Source of the DNA: UBA7672 sp041398245
GTDB lineage: Bacteria; Pseudomonadota; Alphaproteobacteria; Caulobacterales; Hyphomonadaceae
Assembly: GCA_041398245.1 (NCBI GenBank)
Contig: JAWKVC010000007.1
Span: forward strand, 62,001 to 126,000
DNA length: 64,000 nucleotides
Reading direction: 5' to 3'
The position numbers and the translations under genes are program-made. This document shows, piece by piece, positions 50,406 through 59,232 of the stretch. The notes beneath the pieces are model-generated. The model saw nothing but the letters and a program-made list of their open reading frames with translations. It did not search any database and was not told the origin of the DNA. The first letter of the stretch is position 1, and each line of letters opens with the position of its first letter.

Positions 50406-52190
50406 ATGACTGCGTACACCTGGAACGACCATACCTATGACGTGGTGGTGGTCGGCGCAGGCGGCTCCGGCCTTCGCGCGGCGCTCGGTTGCGCGCAGGC
50501 GGGCCTGAAGACGGCCTGTGTCACAAAGGTCTTCCCGACACGCTCGCATACGGTCGCGGCGCAGGGCGGCATCTCGGCCTCGCTCGGAAACATGGGTCAG
50601 GACGACTGGCGCTGGCACATGTACGACACGGTGAAAGGCGCCGACTGGCTGGGCGACCAGGACGCCATCGAATACATGGTCCGCGCCGCACCGGCCGCGG
50701 TCTACGAACTTGAACACTGGGGCGTGCCCTTCTCGCGCACCGAAGAAGGCAAGATCTACCAGCGCGCTTTCGGCGGCATGACCAAGAACTATGGCGAGGC
50801 CTCGATCCAGCGCACCTGTGCGGCGGCCGACCGCACCGGCCACGCCATGCTCCACACGCTCTATGGCCAGTCGCTGAAATACGCGGTCGACTTCTTCATC
50901 GAGTACTTCGCGCTCGACCTGATCATGGAAAACGACGCCTGCCGCGGTATCACAGCCCTGAAACTGGATGACGGCACGCTGCATCGCTTCCGCGCCCAGC
51001 GTGTGATCCTCGCGACCGGCGGCTATGGCCGGGCCTACTTCTCGGCGACCTCTGCGCACACATGCACTGGCGATGGCGGCGGCATGGCGTTGCGCGCCGG
51101 GCTTCCGTTGCAGGACATGGAGTTCGTGCAGTTCCACCCGACGGGCATCTATGGATCGGGCTGTCTGATCACGGAAGGCGCGCGCGGCGAAGGCGGGTAC
51201 CTCACCAATTCCAAGGGCGAGCGCTTCATGGAGCGCTATGCGCCAACCGTGAAGGACCTTGCCTCACGCGATGTCGTCAGCCGCGCGATGACGATGGAAA
51301 TCCGTGAAGGACGCGGCGTGGGCGCAGAGAGCGACCACATCCATCTGCATCTTGATCACCTGGATCCGAAAATCCTGCACGCGCGCCTGCCCGGCATTTC
51401 GGAAAGCGCCCGCATCTTCGCCGGCGTCGATGTTACCAAGGAGCCGATCCCGGTGCTGCCGACGGTGCACTACAATATGGGCGGCATCCCGACCAATTAT
51501 CACGGGGAAGTCCTGACCAAGAAGGGCGACGATCCGGATGCGATCGTGCCGGGGCTGATGGCCGTTGGCGAAGCGGCCTGTGTGTCGGTGCATGGCGCCA
51601 ACCGCCTCGGCTCCAACTCGCTGATCGATCTCGTCGTGTTCGGCCGTGCAGCAGGGATGCGTTGCGGCGAGATACTGGAAGCCAACGCCAATCAGCCCGA
51701 TCTGCCCAAGGGCGCAGGCGATGATCACCTTGCCCGCTTCGACCGTTTCCGGAACGCCAAGGGCGACACGCCGACCGCCAAGCTGCGCATGCAGATGCAG
51801 CGTGCGATGCAGGAGGACTGCGCTGTGTTCCGCGTGGGCGAGACGCTGGAATCCGGCGTCAAGCGCATTGCCGAAGTTGCGGGCGGCGTCGGCGACATCT
51901 CGGTGCAGGATCGCGGCATGATCTGGAACACCGACCTGATCGAGACGCTGGAATTCGACAACCTGATCGTTCAAGCCGCTGCGACGGTGAACTCCGCGCT
52001 GAACCGCAAGGAAAGCCGCGGCGCGCATGCGCGCGAGGACTTCGCGGAGCGCGACGACGTCAACTGGATGAAACACACGCTAGCCTGGGTGGACGACAAG
52101 GCGACGGTGAAGATCGACTACCGCCCGGTGCACGCCTACACGATGTCGAACGACGTCGAGTACATCAAACCCAAGCCGCGCGTTTATTGA
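50406..52190 (+). CDS. sdhA: Succinate dehydrogenase flavoprotein subunit
   Basis: 594 residues. FAD site VVVVGAGGSGLRAALGCAQA, covalent FAD His in RSHTVAAQGGISASLGN (about residue 45), FVQFHPTGIYGSGCLITEGA (substrate loop), catalytic Arg in RDVVSRAMTMEI, and HMxxNRLGSNSLIDLVVFG-type end (VHGANRLGSNSLIDLV). Oxidises succinate to fumarate in the TCA cycle. The gene for its iron-sulfur partner, sdhB, lies 4.4 kb downstream instead of next to it. Confidence 0.97.
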   Translation: MTAYTWNDHTYDVVVVGAGGSGLRAALGCAQAGLKTACVTKVFPTRSHTVAAQGGISASLGNMGQDDWRWHMYDTVKGADWLGDQDAIEYMVRAAPAAVYELEHWGVPFSRTEEGKIYQRAFGGMTKNYGEASIQRTCAAADRTGHAMLHTLYGQSLKYAVDFFIEYFALDLIMENDACRGITALKLDDGTLHRFRAQRVILATGGYGRAYFSATSAHTCTGDGGGMALRAGLPLQDMEFVQFHPTGIYGSGCLITEGARGEGGYLTNSKGERFMERYAPTVKDLASRDVVSRAMTMEIREGRGVGAESDHIHLHLDHLDPKILHARLPGISESARIFAGVDVTKEPIPVLPTVHYNMGGIPTNYHGEVLTKKGDDPDAIVPGLMAVGEAACVSVHGANRLGSNSLIDLVVFGRAAGMRCGEILEANANQPDLPKGAGDDHLARFDRFRNAKGDTPTAKLRMQMQRAMQEDCAVFRVGETLESGVKRIAEVAGGVGDISVQDRGMIWNTDLIETLEFDNLIVQAAATVNSALNRKESRGAHAREDFAERDDVNWMKHTLAWVDDKATVKIDYRPVHAYTMSNDVEYIKPKPRVY

Positions 52191-52197
52191 GGCGGTA

Positions 52198-52956
52198 TTG
52201 AAGGGCCTGCGCGCAAAGCTCCGCGAACTCTATCATGGCTACAGCCGTGAGGCGGTCCGGTTCCAGTCAGTCTGGCTTGTCTTCGATGCGCTGCTGATCG
52301 TCTTCTTCATGGTGTCGCCCTTTCTGGAAAAGGGAACGACCTTCCTGGTCGTCGACTATGTCATCGCGCTCGTCCTGTTCCTGGACCTCGCGGCGCGAGC
52401 CTGGTGTTTCGGCAGTTTCAGGCGCTGGATTGTACGCCCGATCGTGTGGGCGGACTTTGCTGTGCTGGCCTCGCTGATCGTGCCGGTCTACGCGGCGAAT
52501 CTCGGCTTTCTGCGGGTGTTGCGCGCCTATTCGCTGATCAACGGCAAAGCGTTTTGGCGCGTGGTTGCGAAACGCTGGGAAGATCGCTCCGAGACGATCA
52601 AGGCCGTCGCCAACCTTCTGGTCTTCGTCTTCATGATGACGGCGCTGGTGCACACGTCGTTCGCCGGACAGGTCTCGCATATCCAGTCCTACATGGACTC
52701 GCTCTACTTCACCGTCACATCGCTGAGCACGACGGGCTATGGCGACGTGGTGCTTCCGGGCGTGTGGGGCCGGACAGTTTCAATCATCATCATGCTGGGC
52801 GGCGTCACCCTGTTCTTCCGCCTGATCCAGGTCGCAATGCGCTCCCCCAAGGTGCGTCACCCCTGCCCGACCTGCGGCCTGCAGCGCCACGAAATGGATG
52901 CGGTTCACTGCAAGGCCTGCGGCACCCTGCTCAACATTGCCGACGACAACGACTGA
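52198..52956 (+). CDS. Voltage-gated-type K+ channel with C-terminal zinc ribbon
   Basis: 252 residues from TTG 52198; the ribosome site GAGG overlaps the sdhA stop. Six hydrophobic segments: S1-S4-like region (VWLVFDALLIVFFMVSP, IALVLFLDLAARAW, S4 weak), S5, the pore loop YFTVTSLSTTGYGDVVLP (selectivity filter TTGYGD near residue 180) and S6. Unusual: the C-terminus (about 222-242) is CPTCGLQRHEMDAVHCKACG, a four-cysteine zinc ribbon. Probably an inner-membrane K+ channel. 7 bp after sdhA, so perhaps co-transcribed with the sdh genes. Confidence 0.88.
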   Translation: MKGLRAKLRELYHGYSREAVRFQSVWLVFDALLIVFFMVSPFLEKGTTFLVVDYVIALVLFLDLAARAWCFGSFRRWIVRPIVWADFAVLASLIVPVYAANLGFLRVLRAYSLINGKAFWRVVAKRWEDRSETIKAVANLLVFVFMMTALVHTSFAGQVSHIQSYMDSLYFTVTSLSTTGYGDVVLPGVWGRTVSIIIMLGGVTLFFRLIQVAMRSPKVRHPCPTCGLQRHEMDAVHCKACGTLLNIADDND

Positions 52957-52981
52957 GATGCCGCGCCGACGCAGCGAGCCC

Positions 52982-53686
52982 CTATCGCCGCTTCTTGCCG
53001 AAGGCGCCTGTTGGCGCGGGCTGCATGGCGCGCGAGCCCGGCGCTGCCGGTGCAGCTGATGCCGCCTGCTGTTGGCGATATGCAACCAGCGCGCGTTTGA
53101 CCGGATCGTCTTCCGCATCGGCGGGCGCCTGACCCGGCTGAACGATCGCATCGATAGGCAGGCCGCCACTGCGCGGATCCGGCCCATAGGCATTTGGTCC
53201 CACCTGACCCGGCATCAGGGAGAGGTAGAGAATATTCCCGGTCACGCCGACAAGCGTGATGGCCAGAAGCGCGAGGGGAGCGGGTTGAAGCGTGAAACCG
53301 CCAAATTCGATCCCCATCAGGAAAACCAGCGACTCCACATCGCCTGCCATGGCGAGGTGCGCGGGGATCAGGAACTGCAAGATGAAGGCGAGCAGCGGAA
53401 GCAGCACAACGCCCGGACGCAACAGCTTGTACAGGGCCGCGGAATTGCCGAGGTCCCGCCATCTGCGGATATTGTAGGCGTCGCCCATGGCGAGCACGAA
53501 AGTCCAGCCCAAAGCGATCGCATAATAGCCCGGCGCGCCCAGCAGGCCGGGCGCGCCGACAAACACGACCCAGGTCATGGCGATCAGGCCTGCAAACGGC
53601 AGGGCAAAACCGAATATGTAGGACATCTGGCCGACGCGGCCCGCACGCGGCGTGAACGGAGCAAGCAGTTTGGACCAGTAGAACAC
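52982..53686 (-). CDS. Membrane protein, DUF805/Yip1-like
   Basis: 234 residues from a GTG at 53686 (GGGGG upstream); a longer frame reaches 53839 and overlaps the neighbouring gene start. VFYWSKLLAPFTPRAGRVGQ and MSYIFGFALPFAGLIAMTWV begin a set of about five hydrophobic segments; the tail of about 60 residues is soluble, Pro/Ala-rich with basic KKRR end. Fold assignment is weak. It converges on the K+ channel gene and starts back to back with the DUF885 gene. Confidence 0.6.
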   Translation of the reverse strand: MFYWSKLLAPFTPRAGRVGQMSYIFGFALPFAGLIAMTWVVFVGAPGLLGAPGYYAIALGWTFVLAMGDAYNIRRWRDLGNSAALYKLLRPGVVLLPLLAFILQFLIPAHLAMAGDVESLVFLMGIEFGGFTLQPAPLALLAITLVGVTGNILYLSLMPGQVGPNAYGPDPRSGGLPIDAIVQPGQAPADAEDDPVKRALVAYRQQQAASAAPAAPGSRAMQPAPTGAFGKKRR

Positions 53687-53837
53687 GGGAACCCCCAGCA
53701 GCCGTTCCAATCTGCCATGCGGGCGCTGCCGTCTGCTTAACGCCGGCGCGCAAACTTGGCCGAAGCCGGCGCCCGCAGCTTGACCGATATGGCTGGCGGG
53801 TCTCACTTGTCGCCGGCTCAACGATGGGAACCGCCGC

Positions 53838-55592
53838 ATGATTCAGCTCACCCGCCGCAACGCCCTGATGACTGGAGGCGCAGCGCTGACGCTGGCCGCT
53901 TGTGGACAGGCGGAAACACCCCCGGCGGCGGATACAAACGCCGAATTCGAGGCGCTGGCCAAGACATGGCTCGACGAGCTTGGCCAGTCATCTCCCGGTT
54001 ATGCGACACAGCTGGGCGATCACCGCTTCGATGGCGAGCTGCCCGACGTGTCGGAGGCCGGCCGCAAGGCGCGCGCAGCGCAGGTGAAGGCGACACAGCA
54101 GAAACTGGGCGCTATCGACCACACAAAGCTGACACGTGACAATCAGGTCGACGCGGCCATGCTGTCCGAGTCGCTGCAGGCGGAAACATTCCGGGACGAA
54201 AAGGTTCAGGATTGGGCGTGGGATGCGCTGAACTATGCAAGCCTGACGGGCGGCTCACTCTATGCGCTGATGGCGCGGGAGTTTGCTCCCTTGCCCGAGC
54301 GACTTCTGAACGCCGTCTCGCGCATGGAAAAGATCCCCGCCCTGCTGGAGGAAACCCGCAAGCAGCTGGTCGCCGAGCGCGTTCCGCAGATCCATGCGAC
54401 CACCTATTCGGGACAGAATGCGGGGGCTGTCTCGATCATCGACGGCTTTGTCATCGCGCAGGCCGCGGCGCTGGGGCCTGACGATCAGGCGCGGCTCGCC
54501 AAGGCGGCCGACGCAGCCAAGGCCGCGATCGCCGAACACCAGACATGGATCGATGGAACGCTGGTTCCCAATGCCCGGGGGGATTTCCGCTATGGGCCGC
54601 TCTATGAAGAGCAGCTCAAATTCTCGATCAGCTCCTCAACGCCGCGCACGGACTTGCTGACCAAGGCCCGGGCGGACGCTGATGCAATCCGCGAGGAGAT
54701 GTTCGAAATCTCCGCAAAGCTGCTCAACGCCAAGCCGAGCGCTGACAAGCTGGCGACCATCAAGGCCGGCCTGGACAGGGCGGCGCGCGAGCAACCGCCG
54801 CGCGACCGGGTAATCGCCGAAGCCACGCGCACAACCGAAGAAGCGACGGCCTTCATTCGCGAAAAGGATTTCATCAGCCTGCCGGACGCGCCGGTCCGGA
54901 TCATCGAGATGCCGAAATTCCAGCAGGGCTTTTCGGTGGCCTATTGCGACAGCCCCGGTCCGCTCGATCGCCAGCTTGAGACATTCTACGCCATCTCTCC
55001 GATCCCGGAGGAATGGACCGAAGCGCAAACGCATTCCTTCCTGTCCGAATACAACAGCCACATGCTCTACGAGCTGTCGATTCACGAAGCGATGCCGGGT
55101 CACTACCTGCAGATCTGGCATTCCAACAAGCATCCGAGCGTGACCCGCGCCGTGCTCTCGTCGGGCACATTTGTGGAAGGCTGGGCGTGCTATGCCGAGG
55201 ATCTGATGATCGAGATGGGCTTCGGCGCGGACAATCCGCTGCGCCGCCTGACCAATCTCAAGATGCGCCTGCGGTCCGTGACCAACGCGATCCTCGATCA
55301 GGGTATCCATGTCGAAGGCTGGGACGAAGCGACCGCCATGAAATTCATGACGGGTGAAGCGTTCCAGGAAGAGCGCGAGGCCGCAGGCAAGTGGAACCGT
55401 GCGCGTCTGTCATCTGGCCAGCTGTCGACCTACTTCGTCGGCTGGGGCGAACATCATGCGATGCGCAAGCATGCCGAAGAGGCCTGGGGCGCCGATTTCT
55501 CGCTCAAGACCTATCACGACACAGCCTTGTCGCACGGCTCGCCGCCGGCTCGTTTCGTGCGTGCATTGATGTTCGACGAGCCGATCGTCTGA
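53838..55592 (+). CDS. DUF885-family lipoprotein, probable zinc metallopeptidase
   Basis: 584 residues. MIQLTRRNALMTGGAALTLAACGQ is a twin-arginine-type signal with lipobox, Cys near residue 22. The family motif HEAMPGHYLQIWHSN (HExxxGH) near 415 and the further acidic GWACYAEDLMIEMGFG near 445 complete a zinc site. DUF885 proteins are thought to be peptidases. Location: periplasm, membrane-anchored. It is one of four genes between sdhA and sdhB. Confidence 0.88.
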   Translation: MIQLTRRNALMTGGAALTLAACGQAETPPAADTNAEFEALAKTWLDELGQSSPGYATQLGDHRFDGELPDVSEAGRKARAAQVKATQQKLGAIDHTKLTRDNQVDAAMLSESLQAETFRDEKVQDWAWDALNYASLTGGSLYALMAREFAPLPERLLNAVSRMEKIPALLEETRKQLVAERVPQIHATTYSGQNAGAVSIIDGFVIAQAAALGPDDQARLAKAADAAKAAIAEHQTWIDGTLVPNARGDFRYGPLYEEQLKFSISSSTPRTDLLTKARADADAIREEMFEISAKLLNAKPSADKLATIKAGLDRAAREQPPRDRVIAEATRTTEEATAFIREKDFISLPDAPVRIIEMPKFQQGFSVAYCDSPGPLDRQLETFYAISPIPEEWTEAQTHSFLSEYNSHMLYELSIHEAMPGHYLQIWHSNKHPSVTRAVLSSGTFVEGWACYAEDLMIEMGFGADNPLRRLTNLKMRLRSVTNAILDQGIHVEGWDEATAMKFMTGEAFQEEREAAGKWNRARLSSGQLSTYFVGWGEHHAMRKHAEEAWGADFSLKTYHDTALSHGSPPARFVRALMFDEPIV

Positions 55593-55694
55593 CAATTCAC
55601 CGACGGTTCAGAACCGGGCGCCTAGGCTGCCCTCAGCGTCGTGCGCAGCCTGCGCGGTTGACGCCCGCGCGACGGATGACGAAATACGAAGACG

Positions 55695-56438
55695 ATGCAG
55701 GACATCTGGGGTCCCCGTACCGAATCGGGCCACTCGGCCGAGGAGCTTCGTGAGGAGCTTCAGCTGCATCTCACCCGCCATATCGGTGAACCGCACACGG
55801 CTTTTTCGGATCAGGATGGCTGGGCCGGAAAATCCAAGGAACCCGGACCGCCGGTCGATGTGATGGTGGTGCCGCCCGAAGGCGAGCGCCGCTTTGCCTA
55901 TGTTTGCAGTTTTGGCTCAGCCATGAAGAAAGGCGGCGATGCGATGTCGCCGGGCGGCAAGACGCGGATGGAATTCGCGCTGGCCGTTGCCCAGAAGGGT
56001 GACGCCGCAGCAGATCTCGCCATGCTCAACCTGGCCGCCAACACGGTGCGCCAGTTCGCCAAACTGGTTCACATCCAGACGGTGCGGATCGGGCCGGGCG
56101 AAACTGTACAGTTTGCGCGCGACCCGAAGCCGATGTTCGAGCAATCGAAGCAGGTCGCCTTCGCCTTCATGCGCCCCCGCCTGCCAGCCGACGGCTTTAC
56201 GCGTATGCGCCTGGGCGATGGCGACAGCGTCGACTTCTGGTCGCCCGTGCCGATCTATCGCGATGAGCTCGAGGCGGCCGCCGCGCATGGGGCCGATCGG
56301 CTTGCCAAGGGCCTCGAAAAGGCTGGCGTGACCGAGATGCTTCATCTCGACCGGCCGACGGCGGCGCGCACTGCCTTCGGCCTGCGCCGGCCGCTTCTGG
56401 CGCGTCTCAAGGACCTGTTTCGCCGGAGCTCGACCTAG
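55695..56438 (+). CDS. Suppressor-of-fused-domain-like protein
   Basis: 247 residues. Fold elements by eye match the bacterial SUFU domain: RRFAYVCSFGSAMKKGG, RMEFALAVAQKGDAAADLAM, LNLAANTVRQFAKLVHIQTV, RIGPGETV, and MLHLDRPTA near the C-terminus. Bacterial SUFU proteins are often immunity-type proteins against toxins or of unknown role; here no toxin gene is adjacent. 112 bp before sdhB. Confidence 0.7.
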   Translation: MQDIWGPRTESGHSAEELREELQLHLTRHIGEPHTAFSDQDGWAGKSKEPGPPVDVMVVPPEGERRFAYVCSFGSAMKKGGDAMSPGGKTRMEFALAVAQKGDAAADLAMLNLAANTVRQFAKLVHIQTVRIGPGETVQFARDPKPMFEQSKQVAFAFMRPRLPADGFTRMRLGDGDSVDFWSPVPIYRDELEAAAAHGADRLAKGLEKAGVTEMLHLDRPTAARTAFGLRRPLLARLKDLFRRSST

Positions 56439-56550
56439 CGTTTGGCAAACCCCAAAAAACTCCAAAAAACGCGACCTTCCGGCGCTTTCCTTTTGCGATT
56501 CAAGGGGTAGATTGCGGCCACCTTCAGGACCGCCGGGGAAGTGACGAGCG

Positions 56551-57330
56551 ATGGTCGAACTCACGCTGCCGCGTAATTCGAAGATCAAGCAGGGCAAGCG
56601 CTGGCCCAAGCCGGCAAGCCCCAAGAAGCTGCGGACCTTCAAGATCTACCGCTACGATCCCGAAACCGGCGAGAACCCGCGCTGGGACTACTACCAGATC
56701 GACATGAGCAAGGTCGGACCGATGGTTCTCGACGTGCTCATCTACATCAAGAACGAGATCGATCCGACGCTGACCTTCCGCCGGTCCTGCCGCGAAGGCG
56801 TGTGCGGCTCCTGCGCCATGAATATCGGCGGCAACAACACCATCGCCTGCACCAAGGGCTGGGACGAGTATTCCGGCGACATCACCATCGCCCCCCTGCC
56901 CCACCAGGCCGTGGTGAAGGACCTCGTTCCCGATCTCACGAACTTCTATGCCCAGCACTCCTACGTTCAGCCCTATCTGAAGACGCAGACGCCTGAGCCG
57001 CAGAAGGAATGGAAGCAGACCGAAGATGACCGCAGCAAGCTGGACGGTCTCTACGAGTGCATCATGTGCGCCTCGTGCTCCACGGCGTGCCCCAGCTACT
57101 GGTGGAATGGCGACAAGTTCCTCGGGCCCGCCGCCCTGCTGCAGGCGTATCGCTGGATCATCGACAGCCGCGACGAAGCGACAGGTGAGCGCCTCGACGA
57201 TCTGGAAGATCCGTTCAAGCTCTACCGCTGCCACACCATCATGAACTGCGCGCAGGTCTGCCCGAAGGGTCTCAACCCGGCCAAGGCCATCGCGGAGATC
57301 AAGAAGCTGATGGTCGAACGCGCAACCTGA
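56551..57330 (+). CDS. sdhB: Succinate dehydrogenase iron-sulfur subunit
   Basis: 259 residues. [2Fe-2S] site CREGVCGSCAMNIGG near 77-91 and downstream Cys; [4Fe-4S]/[3Fe-4S] sites ECIMCASCSTACPSYWW and CHTIMNCAQVCPKGLNP; all ligands present. Passes electrons from SdhA to ubiquinone. GGGGAAG about 8 nt before the ATG. Separated from sdhCDA by 4.4 kb and presumably has its own promoter in the 112-bp gap. Confidence 0.97.
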   Translation: MVELTLPRNSKIKQGKRWPKPASPKKLRTFKIYRYDPETGENPRWDYYQIDMSKVGPMVLDVLIYIKNEIDPTLTFRRSCREGVCGSCAMNIGGNNTIACTKGWDEYSGDITIAPLPHQAVVKDLVPDLTNFYAQHSYVQPYLKTQTPEPQKEWKQTEDDRSKLDGLYECIMCASCSTACPSYWWNGDKFLGPAALLQAYRWIIDSRDEATGERLDDLEDPFKLYRCHTIMNCAQVCPKGLNPAKAIAEIKKLMVERAT

Positions 57331-57352
57331 TATTCCCGGGGGGAGTTCGGCC

Positions 57353-58021
57353 ATGCAGGAGACGCTGGCGCGCCGCCTGTTCGCTGAGCTGACCGGATCC
57401 TGTCTGCTTGCAGCCACGGTGATCGGCTCGGGCATCCTCGCCGTCCAGTTGTCCGCCGGAAATGACGGCATCGCGCTGCTCGGCAATGCGATGGCCACGG
57501 CTGCGATCCTCTACGTGCTTGTCGGGATGCTTGGCCCGGTTTCCGGCGCCCATTTCAATCCGGCTGTGACCATGGTGATGACGCTTCGGGGCGACACGCG
57601 GCCGGGAGACGCCGCAGCCTATGTATCGCTCCAGATCGCCGGTTGCGCGCTTGGCGCGATGCTGGCCCACGCCATGTTCAATCTGCCATTGCTGCAGGAA
57701 GGGAGTTCCGACCGCTCGGGCGCGGGGCGTCTGATCGGCGAAGGCGCGGCAACCTTCACGCTCGTCTTCGCCATTCTTGGCGGCATTCGCTATCGCCCGA
57801 ACGACCTTCCGGCGATTGTCGCGCTCGCTATCGCAGCGGGCTATTGGTGGACCTCGTCCACGTCGTTCGCGAATCCAGCCATCACGCTGGCGCGTATGAT
57901 GACCGACACATTCGCCGGTATTCGCCCCATTGACGCACCCGGCTTCATAACCGCGCAATTGGCCGGGGCGGTTATCGCCTGGTTGACCGGCGGCTGGCTG
58001 TTCGGAAAGAAAACGACATGA
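57353..58021 (+). CDS. Aquaporin/MIP-family channel, AqpS-like
   Basis: 222 residues, six predicted helices with the two NPA half-helices: SGAHFNPAVTM (about 65) and SFANPAITLARM (about 180). GGGGGAG lies 7 nt before the ATG. Placed directly before arsC with a 4-bp overlap, as the aquaglyceroporin AqpS is in some alphaproteobacterial ars operons, where it lets arsenite leave the cell after ArsC reduces arsenate. That role is inferred from context. Confidence 0.9.
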   Translation: MQETLARRLFAELTGSCLLAATVIGSGILAVQLSAGNDGIALLGNAMATAAILYVLVGMLGPVSGAHFNPAVTMVMTLRGDTRPGDAAAYVSLQIAGCALGAMLAHAMFNLPLLQEGSSDRSGAGRLIGEGAATFTLVFAILGGIRYRPNDLPAIVALAIAAGYWWTSSTSFANPAITLARMMTDTFAGIRPIDAPGFITAQLAGAVIAWLTGGWLFGKKTT

Positions 58022-58452
58022 GCTATTTTCCGGTCGTAATCCATCACAACCCGGAATGCGGAACGTCCCGCAACGTCCTCGCTATCATCGAGGCGGCGGG
58101 GTATTCGCCCGTCGTGATCGACTATCTCAAGGAAGGCTGGACGCGGCCGCAACTTCTCGCGCTGTTTGCCGCGGCCGGCCTTACGGCGCGCGAAGCCCTG
58201 CGCGAGACAAAATCCCCGGCGGCGGAGCTGGGCCTGCTCGACGCCGGCGTCGGTGACGACGCGCTGATCGCGGCGATGATCGAACATCCGATCCTGGTGA
58301 ACCGGCCCTTTGTCGCAACGCCCAAGGGCGTGAAGCTGTGCCGGCCCGACAGCGCCAGCGTGCTTGACCTTCTGGACCGCTGGCCTCAGGGGCCGTACGC
58401 GAAGGAGGACGGGACGCTCATCATTGATGCCGCCGGAAAGCGCGTTGCATGA
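58018..58452 (+). CDS. arsC: Arsenate reductase, glutaredoxin-coupled type
   Basis: 144 residues. Catalytic Cys in HHNPECGTSRNVL (residue about 14), NRP motif in ILVNRPFVATPKGVKLCRP, ending with a short ETKSPAAELG linker region in the middle. Reduces arsenate to arsenite with glutathione/glutaredoxin. Overlaps both neighbours by 4 bp (aquaporin, GNAT), so one mRNA. No ArsR-type regulator is next to it here. Confidence 0.95.
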   Translation: MSYFPVVIHHNPECGTSRNVLAIIEAAGYSPVVIDYLKEGWTRPQLLALFAAAGLTAREALRETKSPAAELGLLDAGVGDDALIAAMIEHPILVNRPFVATPKGVKLCRPDSASVLDLLDRWPQGPYAKEDGTLIIDAAGKRVA

Positions 58453-58985
58453 CCAGCGGTCTTCGCATCCGCGCCGCTACAGCATCTGATCTGACAGCCG
58501 TTACCGACATCTATGCTCACGCCGTTCTCAATGGCACGGCCAGTTATGAATATGATCCGCCCTCGTCCGAGGAGATGGAAAAGCGTTTCGCGGCGATCAC
58601 TGGCGGCGGCTTTCCCTATCTTGTCGCGACGATCGACGGCCGCGTGTGCGGCTATGCCTACGCCAGCCATTTCCGCACGCGCCCGGCCTACCGTTTCTCC
58701 GTCGAAGACTCGATCTACGTCGCCCCCGAGGCCCAAGGCCAGGGTCTTGGCACATTGCTGCTCGGCGAACTGATCGCCCGCTGCGAGGCGATGGGCTTTC
58801 GCCAGATGATCGCGGTGATCGGCGATGGCGCCGTCAATCTTGCGTCCGCGCGTCTGCACGCAATCATGGGATTTGCCGAATGCGGCCGGATCAGGGGATC
58901 GGGATTCAAGTTCGGCCGCTGGTGCGACACGCTGCTGATGCAGCGCGATCTTAACGGCGGTGTTTCGACCCTGCCCGAAGTCTGA
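58449..58985 (+). CDS. GNAT acetyltransferase, phosphinothricin/arsinothricin type
   Basis: 178 residues. IRAATASDLTAVTDIYAHAV, YEYDPPSSEEMEKRFAAI, GYAYASHFRTRPAYRFSVED, then the acetyl-CoA loop EAQGQGLGTLLLGELI and ARLHAIMGFAECGRIRGSGFK, the PAT/ArsN1/MnaT pattern. In ars operons the homologue ArsN1 acetylates the antibiotic arsinothricin; PAT enzymes act on phosphinothricin. Context favours the arsenic role. Starts at an ATGA overlap with arsC. Confidence 0.88.
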   Translation: MTSGLRIRAATASDLTAVTDIYAHAVLNGTASYEYDPPSSEEMEKRFAAITGGGFPYLVATIDGRVCGYAYASHFRTRPAYRFSVEDSIYVAPEAQGQGLGTLLLGELIARCEAMGFRQMIAVIGDGAVNLASARLHAIMGFAECGRIRGSGFKFGRWCDTLLMQRDLNGGVSTLPEV

Positions 58986-59000
58986 CCGTTTGCAGGAATT

Positions 59001-59020
59001 TCATGACGGTCGCGTCATGA
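59001..59020. repeat. Perfect inverted repeat after the ars operon
   Basis: TCATGACG-GTCG-CGTCATGA: 8-bp perfect arms with a 4-nt spacer, 16 bp after the GNAT stop. No T run follows, so it may be an operator for the downstream TonB-like gene or a weak terminator. Confidence 0.4.
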
Positions 59021-59232
59021 GACTTTCGTCCGTCCACGAACGAAGCTGATCTCAAACCTTCGCCGCAATCGGTCATCGCTCTGCCGCATTCGACCACACC
59101 TGGCCGCGGAACCAGCTGCAATTTCCCTGCGTTTTTCATCGGCATGGATTGGGAGCGTCCATCCAGGGTTCCCATATCTGAAATGACGTGTGGCGGACAT
59201 GGCGTCCGCAGCGCGTTTCACGGAGGCGTAGG

